This document shows, one piece after another, positions 32,470 to 38,430 of a stretch of DNA of 38,430 bases. The stretch's first letter is position 1. Each line of letters starts with the position of its first letter. The notes under the pieces are model-generated. The model had not been told where the DNA came from. It saw nothing but the letters and a program-made list of their open reading frames with translations, and ran no database searches. Position numbers and translations under genes: made by a program. The stretch is from Pseudomonas palmensis (GTDB taxonomy: Bacteria; Pseudomonadota; Gammaproteobacteria; Pseudomonadales; Pseudomonadaceae). The stretch is taken from assembly GCF_017848315.1 (NCBI RefSeq), contig NZ_JAFKEC010000056.1:1-38430 (forward strand), written 5' to 3'.

Positions 32470-32793
32470 TCAGCGCTCGCGCTTGCCGTCCAGCGGGTCG
32501 CGGCGCGCCAGTTCGGCCTCGTCCAGGCCGTTGCCGCCGCCAATGTCATCTTCGTCGACTACGCTCAGGTCCCAGTCGGCCGGGTGGTCGCCGCCGACTT
32601 CATCGGCTGAGCGGGCGCCGTCTTCGGGGATCAGGGTTTCGGGCGTCAGGTCATCGTCGCTGGGGTCGTAGTGCGTGTCGGTCACCGGTGGGTCTTGATC
32701 GAAGTCCAGCGGCTGCACCGAGCCCATCTGGTCCTCGATGGTATCGATCGGTACGGGTTCCGGGGCATGCGGCGGGCGATGTGATTCGGTCAT
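32470..32793 (-). CDS. Small acidic protein of unknown function
   Basis: 107 residues, strongly acidic and Pro/Asp-rich (MTESHRPPHAPEPVPIDTIE, then DPSDDDLTPETLIPEDGA), probably unstructured, with the end RRDPLDGKRER basic. Some Pseudomonas genomes call such proteins serine kinase/phosphatase, but I see no such motif. The ATG at 32793 follows GCAGGAGAATAGAC, a good ribosome binding site, which supports it as a real gene. It converges on rimI 4 bp away. Confidence 0.7.
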   Translation of the reverse strand: MTESHRPPHAPEPVPIDTIEDQMGSVQPLDFDQDPPVTDTHYDPSDDDLTPETLIPEDGARSADEVGGDHPADWDLSVVDEDDIGGGNGLDEAELARRDPLDGKRER

Positions 32794-32911
32794 GTCTATT
32801 CTCCTGCGGGTGGCCTGTAAGGGGTGGACCGGCCACTGGCGGGAAGATTCAAAGGCGTGACCCGAACGGGGTGGCGCCAGTCACACATGCGCATTCCCAT
32901 GAGGCTTGACC

Positions 32912-33550
32912 ATGCACGATCTACAAGAACTGATTGATAACAACGCGCGCTGGGCCGATGCGATCAAGCAGGAAGATCCGGACTTCTTCGCCAAGCTGGC
33001 GCGTCAGCAGACTCCGGAATTCCTCTGGATCGGCTGTTCGGATGCGCGGGTGCCGGCCAACGAGATCGTCGGCATGCTGCCGGGCGACCTGTTCGTGCAC
33101 CGCAACGTGGCGAACGTGGTGCTGCACACCGACCTCAACTGCCTGTCGGTGATCCAGTACGCGGTGGACGTACTCAAGGTCAAGCACATCCTGGTGACCG
33201 GGCACTACGGTTGCGGCGGCGTGCGGGCCTCGATGCAGGACCGTCAGCTGGGCCTGATCGACGGCTGGCTTCGGGCGATTCGCGACGTGTACTACGAGCA
33301 TCGTGTGGAATTGTCCAAGCTGGCGACCGAGGAAGAGCAGGTCGACCGCCTGTGCGAGCTGAACGTGATCCAGCAGGTGGCGAACGTGGGGCACACCAGC
33401 ATCGTGCAGAACGCCTGGCATCGCGGGCAGAGCCTGTCGATCCATGGGTGCATCTACGGGATCAAGGATGGCCTGTGGAAAAGCCTGAACACCACCATCA
33501 GCGGGTTCGAGCAGCTGCCGCCGCAGTACCGGTTGCGTCCGCAGGACTGA
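32912..33550 (+). CDS. can: Beta-class carbonic anhydrase
   Basis: 212 residues. The zinc ligands and partner are in the same positions as E. coli Can: Cys42 and Asp44 (IGCSDARVPANEI), His98 and Cys101 (TGHYGCGGV). DLFVHRNVANVV is the conserved block between. It interconverts CO2 and bicarbonate, supplying bicarbonate for biosynthesis. ATG at 32912 has GAGG 7 bp upstream; an in-frame TTG at 32906 is less likely. It is separate from rimI by the oppositely oriented acidic-protein gene. Confidence 0.95.
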   Translation: MHDLQELIDNNARWADAIKQEDPDFFAKLARQQTPEFLWIGCSDARVPANEIVGMLPGDLFVHRNVANVVLHTDLNCLSVIQYAVDVLKVKHILVTGHYGCGGVRASMQDRQLGLIDGWLRAIRDVYYEHRVELSKLATEEEQVDRLCELNVIQQVANVGHTSIVQNAWHRGQSLSIHGCIYGIKDGLWKSLNTTISGFEQLPPQYRLRPQD

Positions 33551-33567
33551 CCGCCCATTGGCTGTTG

Positions 33568-33645
33568 CAGGAGCCAGCCTGGCTGGCGAAGGCCGCGCTA
33601 CCTGTCCGTGGTGCGGCCTTCGCCGGCAAAGCCGGCTCCTACAGG
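33568..33645. repeat. REP pair (inverted) overlapping a gene end
   Basis: CAGGAGCCAGCCTGGCTGGC with GAAGG on one side faces CCTTCGCCGGCAAAGCCGGC with TCCTACAG on the other. The left copy is diverged. The right copy contains the stop codon of the neighbouring minus-strand gene. Confidence 0.8.
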
Positions 33646-34763
33646 TTGCGTAACGCCCGCGTCATCACCCCCGTATTGCACTTGGCATGGGCCTGCTCCG
33701 GCGTCATCTGGCGTACCGTGCGGAAAAACAGCCCGCAGGTCTGCTTCTTCTCCTTCACCTGCCATTTTTGCGTGCATGCCCCCAGCGTGGCACTTGCATC
33801 CGCCTTCGGGTTGCGCCCCATTCCCGCCTGCCAGCACGCCGCGCTCAAGTCCTGCCCCATCATCCGCAAACCGGCCGCATCGGCCTTGTCCGGGTCGTTG
33901 TCGTTGTTCTTCGGGTCGGCGGCGTACCAGATCGCGCTCGGGTGATTTGCGCCCAGCACCGGCACGTTGCGCCCAGGCACCGGGCTGATGCTCACCAGCC
34001 CCAGTACCTTCACCTCTGGCCCGTACTGCTGCTGCACCCAGCTGCGCACCGGCGCACCGAACGCCACCATCGGCAGGCTGGCGCCGTCAGCGGCCGCGGT
34101 CATGTCCCTGACCATGCGTACCTGGTAGTCGGTGAAATACCCGTACACCCCTTCAAGGTCCTTGCCGGCACTGGCTGGCGCGGCAATCGGCGCGATGTCC
34201 ACGATGGTCTGGTAGGCCGGGGTGTGTTGCGCCGGCACGCCGTTGAAGGTCAGCAGCTGGGCCCAGCGGTCGGTGGTGTTGGAGCGCAGGTAGTCCTGGG
34301 CCTGGGTCAGCGAGTAGTCCGGCGGAAAGTGCAGCAGCTCGATGCTGCGCCGGTTCTCCAGGGCCATGCCCAACGGCAGGAACAACGCCCAATTGTACGC
34401 CCACTTGCCCTCGCGATTGAGCCGGTCGGCACCTGCATAGGCCAGTTCGCCGCTGTCGAGCAGGGCCTTGAGCGGGGCAGCGTAGGTGGTCGGTACGCCG
34501 CTGATGTCGGCATGCAGCTGGTCGTGCTCGCGACGCACCGTCACCGTGGCGGTCGGGTAGCCATCGCGCTGCACGCTCTGGGTCAGGTAGTGCTCCACGG
34601 TGCGCTCCAGCGACCAGTCGCGAAAGCAGATCACCCCGCAGTTGTTGGGGTAGGCGAATAGGCGGGTCACGCGCTGCGCATCGCCCAGCGGTACGCGGGC
34701 GTCGGCCAGCACGGCGCTGCTGGCGGCAAGGGCGATCAGGCCCAGGGCAAAAGGTGTACGCAT
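33639..34763 (-). CDS. Secreted protein of unknown function
   Basis: 374 residues with a signal peptide (MRTPFALGLIALAASSAVLA). I do not recognise the mature protein; visible features are DAQRVTRLFAYPNNCGVICF near the start, a long helix/loop middle and a Cys-containing end (AACWQAGMG, LGACTQKW, KKQTCGLFFR, HAKCNTG), so several disulfides are likely and it is probably periplasmic or exported. The ATG at 34763 has AAGGAG at ideal spacing; a longer frame to 34769 lacks it. The stop codon TAG lies inside a REP palindrome. It is divergent from the M15-type peptidase gene. Confidence 0.75.
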   Translation of the reverse strand: MRTPFALGLIALAASSAVLADARVPLGDAQRVTRLFAYPNNCGVICFRDWSLERTVEHYLTQSVQRDGYPTATVTVRREHDQLHADISGVPTTYAAPLKALLDSGELAYAGADRLNREGKWAYNWALFLPLGMALENRRSIELLHFPPDYSLTQAQDYLRSNTTDRWAQLLTFNGVPAQHTPAYQTIVDIAPIAAPASAGKDLEGVYGYFTDYQVRMVRDMTAAADGASLPMVAFGAPVRSWVQQQYGPEVKVLGLVSISPVPGRNVPVLGANHPSAIWYAADPKNNDNDPDKADAAGLRMMGQDLSAACWQAGMGRNPKADASATLGACTQKWQVKEKKQTCGLFFRTVRQMTPEQAHAKCNTGVMTRALRNL

Positions 34764-34850
34764 GTTCAACTCCTTGTCGATGAACTCCCGATGTGCGGAA
34801 GGCTTGCCATACTGGGGTAGTTCTCAGGACGAGGGGAAGGGGGCAGGACC

Positions 34851-35444
34851 ATGAAGGGGTATCCGGGCATTGCACTGTTCGCCGGGCTGTTGAGCGTGTT
34901 GCCGGCCCATGCCGACGAGCGCGACCTGTGGTCGTTCGCGCAGTGGACGGGCAGCCACGATACGCGCGCGTTTCGCGAAATGCTGGTGCAGGCGCGGCTG
35001 TATGGGGTAGTGCCGTTGTACCAGCTGCTGCGCTCGGCCAGCGACTGGCGCCTGTGCAACGCCGAGCCGTTCGCCGTGGCGCCGCCCGACCAGTGGCCGG
35101 CGGTACGCTCGACCCTGCAGTTGCTCAAGACCCTGGGCGAGCAGCAGCGCCTGAAAACCTACGAAGTGGTCTCGGCCTATCGCAACCCCACCCTCAACCG
35201 CTGCGCCGGTGGTGCCCGCGACAGTGCGCATACCCGCGCCTTCGCGGTCGACCTGCTGCTGCCGGCGTGGGCCGATCCGCGACCATTGTGCGAGTTCTGG
35301 CAGACCCAGGGCCAGGCCTGGAACATGGGGCTTGGCCGCTACCCGTCGGGGCGCATCCATATCGACACCGCCGGCTACCGCACCTGGGGCGGCGACCTGA
35401 GTGCCGACTCGTCGTTTTGCCCGCGCCTGGCGCCCAGCTCCTGA
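34851..35444 (+). CDS. M15-type (YcbK/D-Ala-D-Ala carboxypeptidase-like) peptidase
   Basis: 197 residues with a signal peptide (MKGYPGIALFAGLLSVLPAH then ADERDLW). The zinc-peptidase pattern of family M15 is present: SAHTRAFAVDLLLP (His and Asp ligands) and GRIHIDTAGYRTW (second His), after YEVVSAYRNPTLNRCAGGA. It probably cuts or trims peptidoglycan peptides in the periplasm; the exact bond is not predictable. ATG at 34851 follows GGCAGGACC. Divergent from the secreted-protein gene, with an ~87-bp gap. Confidence 0.82.
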   Translation: MKGYPGIALFAGLLSVLPAHADERDLWSFAQWTGSHDTRAFREMLVQARLYGVVPLYQLLRSASDWRLCNAEPFAVAPPDQWPAVRSTLQLLKTLGEQQRLKTYEVVSAYRNPTLNRCAGGARDSAHTRAFAVDLLLPAWADPRPLCEFWQTQGQAWNMGLGRYPSGRIHIDTAGYRTWGGDLSADSSFCPRLAPSS

Positions 35445-35540
35445 ACAGCTCGGCGATGGCGGGGCGAGGAACTCCTGGGCCCCGCAAGGTACGGAAGTAG
35501 TTCACCCCCTGCACATCAACCCGCCCCGAGGAACCGCCCA

Positions 35541-37184
35541 ATGCTCGAATCGACCTGGACTGCGCTCAAGCATCATCAGCGTGTGCGCGAGATTGTCGTG
35601 GTGCTGGCCAACTTCGGCGCCCAGGACGTGCTGTTCCGCCTGGGGCTGGGCAGGCTGCTGGGGGAGGCCGAAACGGTGGCCGGCCTGCCCGCCGACGAAG
35701 GCACCCCGCAACGCGTGCGGCGGGCGCTGGAGGCGCTGGGCCCGACCTTCGTCAAGCTCGGGCAGATCCTCTCCAGCCGCAGCGACATTTTGCCGGCGGC
35801 ATGGATCGACGAGTTGCAGGCCCTGCACAGCAGCGCCGCTACCTTGCCCTGGGCGCAGCTGCAGGCCCAGGTGCTCGAAGACCTGGGCGCCGAACTGGAC
35901 CAGGTGTTCGCCGAGTTCGACACCACCCCGCTGGCGGCGGCGTCCATGGCCCAGGTGTATCGGGCACGCCTGCTCGGGGGCGAGGAGGTGGTGGTCAAGG
36001 TTCAGCGTCCGGGGCTGCGGCGCAAGATGACCGCCGACCTGCAACTGCTCGAAAGCGTTGCGCAACTGGTCGAGCAAAACACCGCCCTGGCCGACTACCA
36101 GCCGCGCAAGATGGTGCGACAACTGGCCCGGGCCATGCTCGAAGAGCTGGACTTCACCCAGGAAGGCAGCCACTGCGACGCGGTGGCGGCCAATTTCGCC
36201 AGCCAGCCGCACATCGTCATTCCGCGCATCTACTGGGCCCACAGCAGCGAGCGGCTGCTGGTGCAGCAGTACCTGCCCAGCCATACCCCGCTGGAGCGCG
36301 AGGCGCTGATCGAGCAGGGCCTGGACCCGAGCCTGCTGGCCAGCCGCGGCGCCGCCGCGTTCATCAAGATGCTGCTGGAGGACGGGCTGTTCCATGGTGA
36401 CCCGCACCCGGGCAACCTCAAGGCCATGGACGACAACCGCGTGGGCTTCATCGACTTCGGCATGGTCGGGCGCCTTGGCGAGCGCCGTCGGCTGGAGGTG
36501 ATGACGTTCGTGCGCGCCCTGACCGAGGGCAACAGAGATGCACTGGTGACGGTACTGGTGGACTGGAACGACGACGGCGTGCGCAACATGCCCGCCATCG
36601 AGCAGGCTGCCGGCGAGTACATGGCGCGTCACGGCGGCAAGGCGCTGAAGATGGGCGCGCTGATCGAGGATTTTCTGGGGCTGATGCGCGAATACCGCCT
36701 GCTGCTGCCGCCCGACCTGCTGGTGCTGTTCAAGGCCCTGGTGACCGCCGACGGCGTACTGACCCGGCTGGACCCGCAACTGGACCTGGTGGCCACCGCC
36801 AGACCGGCCATCAGGGCTCAGCTCAAGGCGCAGCTGAGCTGGAAGATTGCCAGGCGCCTGGGGCTCGATGGCCTGGAACTGGGACGCGGCCTGCTCGGCG
36901 AATTGCCGCAGCTGACGCGGCTGCTGGTGAACCGCTTCAAGCATGGTGTGCTGGAGATGCGCGTCGATGTGCCGGGGCTGGAGCTCCTGGAGCGTTCGTT
37001 GCGCCTGGCCTCGACGCGGCTGTCGCTGGCGTTGCTGATCAGTGCGCTGGTGATTGCCTTCGGCCCGCAGATCGCCGCTGCCGGGCCGGTGTGGCTGGGC
37101 TTGCCCGCCGTCAGCTGGCTGGCGGCGATCGCCACCCTGGGCGGCTTGCTGGCGTTTTTGCGCAGCCTGTTCAAGAGCCCGTGA
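35541..37184 (+). CDS. UbiB/ABC1 (AarF) family kinase-like protein
   Basis: 547 residues. ABC1-type motifs are present: FVKLGQILSSRSDILP (KxGQ), PLAAASMAQVYRARL (Ala-rich loop), EVVVKVQRPGL (Lys), LEELDFTQEGSHCDAVAANF, HGDPHPGNLKAM and FIDFGMVGRLGERRR (DFG). Two hydrophobic spans at the C-terminus (about 490-510 and 517-535) anchor it in the inner membrane, as in UbiB. The context has no ubiquinone genes, so it is probably a paralog of the operon ubiB; the family supports lipid or quinone handling. ATG at 35541 follows CCGAGGAACCGCCC. It overlaps lysR tail to tail by 14 bp. Confidence 0.85.
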   Translation: MLESTWTALKHHQRVREIVVVLANFGAQDVLFRLGLGRLLGEAETVAGLPADEGTPQRVRRALEALGPTFVKLGQILSSRSDILPAAWIDELQALHSSAATLPWAQLQAQVLEDLGAELDQVFAEFDTTPLAAASMAQVYRARLLGGEEVVVKVQRPGLRRKMTADLQLLESVAQLVEQNTALADYQPRKMVRQLARAMLEELDFTQEGSHCDAVAANFASQPHIVIPRIYWAHSSERLLVQQYLPSHTPLEREALIEQGLDPSLLASRGAAAFIKMLLEDGLFHGDPHPGNLKAMDDNRVGFIDFGMVGRLGERRRLEVMTFVRALTEGNRDALVTVLVDWNDDGVRNMPAIEQAAGEYMARHGGKALKMGALIEDFLGLMREYRLLLPPDLLVLFKALVTADGVLTRLDPQLDLVATARPAIRAQLKAQLSWKIARRLGLDGLELGRGLLGELPQLTRLLVNRFKHGVLEMRVDVPGLELLERSLRLASTRLSLALLISALVIAFGPQIAAAGPVWLGLPAVSWLAAIATLGGLLAFLRSLFKSP

Positions 37185-38019
37185 GCCAGTCGGCAAAGCG
37201 CCGCTGCGCCGTGCCGGCAGCGAAGGGCTCGGGGCTCAGCAGGTAGTAGGCCGAACCGTCCTCGGTGAACCCGTAGGGTGCCACCAACTGCCCGCTGTCG
37301 AGCTCGTCCTGCACCATCATGCGCGAGGCCAGCGCCACGCCCAGCCCGGCCAGGGCTGCCTGGATGCACAGGTAGAAGTGTTCGTAGCCGGCGCGGCTGC
37401 TGCCCCTGGCCGACTGGCCGCTCAGGTGCAGCCAGTGCTTCCAGGCGTCGGGACGGGTGGCGCTGTGCAGCAGGCGGGTACCGGCAAAGCCCTTGTCGGG
37501 CAGTGCCAGGTCAGCGCGACACACCGGCCCCACTGCCTCGTTGCAGAGCTTGAGGCTGTGCAGGCTGGCATCCCAGTGGAAGTCGTCGCGGCGCAGCGCC
37601 AGGTCGATGCCGCTGCGGGCAAAGTCCACCGGCCCGCCGGCGGCCACCAGGTGCAGCTGGATGTCCGGGTGCGCGGCATGGAACGCCGGCAGCCGCGGAA
37701 TCAGCCACTTCATCGCGATGGTCGGCTCGCATGACAGCACCAGCACGTTGTCGCGGGCCTGCTGCAGGCGTTGCACGCTGGCGTGCAGCTGCTCGAACAC
37801 CGACAGAGTGGTGTCGTGCAGGGCGCGCCCGGCCGGCGTGAGGAAAATGGCGCGGTTGCGCCGCTCGAACAACTGCACCCCCAGGGATTCTTCCAGCAGA
37901 CGCACCTGACGGCTCACCGCACCGTGGGTGACGTTGAGCTGTTGGGCGGCGCGCACGAAGCTTTCGGTCTGGGCGGCGACGTCGAAATAGCGAAAGGCGG
38001 CGAGGGCGGGCAGTTTCAT
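37171..38019 (-). CDS. LysR-family transcriptional regulator
   Basis: 282 residues. The N-terminal winged helix (MKLPALAAFRYFDVAAQTES, RAAQQLNVTHGAVSRQVRLL, EESLGVQLFERRNRAIFLTP) is the LysR DNA-binding domain, of the GcvA-like type; about 90-282 is the substrate-binding domain (LSCEPTIAMKWLIPRLPAFH). It is divergent from the LysE-type exporter gene with a 115-bp gap, the usual arrangement in which the regulator controls its neighbour. The signal molecule is unknown. ATG at 38019 follows TTTCCTCACACAT on the minus strand, without a strong ribosome site. Confidence 0.9.
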   Translation of the reverse strand: MKLPALAAFRYFDVAAQTESFVRAAQQLNVTHGAVSRQVRLLEESLGVQLFERRNRAIFLTPAGRALHDTTLSVFEQLHASVQRLQQARDNVLVLSCEPTIAMKWLIPRLPAFHAAHPDIQLHLVAAGGPVDFARSGIDLALRRDDFHWDASLHSLKLCNEAVGPVCRADLALPDKGFAGTRLLHSATRPDAWKHWLHLSGQSARGSSRAGYEHFYLCIQAALAGLGVALASRMMVQDELDSGQLVAPYGFTEDGSAYYLLSPEPFAAGTAQRRFADWLTGS

Positions 38020-38134
38020 ATGTGTGAGGAAAACTAGCGGATTTGCGCCACTATAAATCGCTTTTTTGCCGTGCTGAAGCTTTCGATAATGGCGCTGCGC
38101 AGAATCATCTGCGTCATTTCATGGAGTATCGACG

Positions 38135-38430
38135 GTGGGTGAATTGCTGGCGGTGGCCTTGATTACCGTGTTGGCGGTGATCAGCCCGGGGGCGGACTTT
38201 GCCATGGTGACACGCAGCAGCTATGCGTTTGGCAGGCGCAGCGGATTGCTCGCCGCCCTGGGGATTGCCTGCGGCGTGCAGGTGCATGTGGTGTACACGG
38301 TGCTGGGGGTGGCAGTGCTGATCAGCCAGTCGCCGGGGCTGTTCATGGCCATGAAGGTGGTGGGGGCAGGGTACCTGATCTACCTGGGGTATCGGTCGCT
38401 GCGCACTCGTGCGCCGGTGGCCCTGGAGGG
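38135..38430 (+). CDS. LysE/RhtB-family exporter (3'-partial)
   Basis: The first 98 codons of a LysE-type amino-acid or metabolite exporter: GELLAVALITVLAVISPGAD, FAMVTRSSYAFGRRSGLLAA and LGIACGVQVHVVYTVLGVAV. SPGAD is the conserved motif in the first membrane span; three spans are visible before the window ends. The start is GTG at 38135 with GGAG 8 bp upstream; the ATG at 38121 is in another frame. Its substrate cannot be predicted from this piece. Likely controlled by the divergent LysR gene. Confidence 0.9.
   Translation, partial: MGELLAVALITVLAVISPGADFAMVTRSSYAFGRRSGLLAALGIACGVQVHVVYTVLGVAVLISQSPGLFMAMKVVGAGYLIYLGYRSLRTRAPVALE

Overview
ORGANISM. The window is Pseudomonas chromosome, most likely from the P. 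putida group. The evidence is GC-rich codon use, the run ispB / rplU-rpmA-obgE-proB, the divergent pair mksFEB / holD-rimI followed by a beta-carbonic anhydrase, and many paired palindromes of the P. putida REP type (CCGGCTCCTACAGG cores). This assignment comes from recognising protein families and gene order; no database search was possible. LAYOUT. (1) 1-8.2 kb is an accessory Rhs polymorphic-toxin locus. The window opens inside the conserved core of an rhs gene. That gene ends in toxin tip 1 and is followed by a candidate immunity gene. Three displaced cassettes follow, each made of a near-identical piece of Rhs core, a different C-terminal toxin and an A+T-rich downstream gene that is probably its immunity gene. 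Tips 1-3 look like restriction-endonuclease-fold nucleases (tip 1 least clearly) and tip 4 like a GIY-YIG nuclease. Cassette 4 is frameshifted at a run of eight G. The spacer before it holds a remnant of a second tip-2-like toxin and a 141-bp element with terminal inverted repeats. Decayed internal Rhs repeats, an SMI1/KNR4-type gene and a PAAR spike-tip gene close the region. (2) 8.5-20.7 kb is core genome: ettA, gdhA, a GreA/GreB-type factor, a small lipoprotein, DUF4105 and DUF3015 envelope proteins, a LonB-like protease, small conserved proteins, fklB and a small gene behind a Fur-box-like sequence. (3) 20.8-26.2 kb holds yjdM, ispB, rplU-rpmA, obgE, proB and creA. (4) 26.2-31.1 kb is the mksF-mksE-mksB operon, an SMC-like chromosome-organising complex. 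(5) 31.2-38.4 kb holds holD-rimI, a small acidic protein, a carbonic anhydrase, two secreted proteins, a UbiB/ABC1 paralog and a LysR regulator divergent from a LysE-family exporter that is cut by the window end. HOW IT WORKS TOGETHER. In Rhs systems the conserved core forms a shell around a variable toxic tip delivered to neighbouring cells, in Gram-negatives often by type VI secretion with a PAAR tip. The displaced cassettes lack good start codons, so I read them as a mostly silent store of tips that could be joined to the expressed rhs gene by recombination across the core repeats, while the downstream immunity genes keep protecting the cell. The rest of the window is housekeeping: translation, glutamate, proline and quinone metabolism, and chromosome maintenance.
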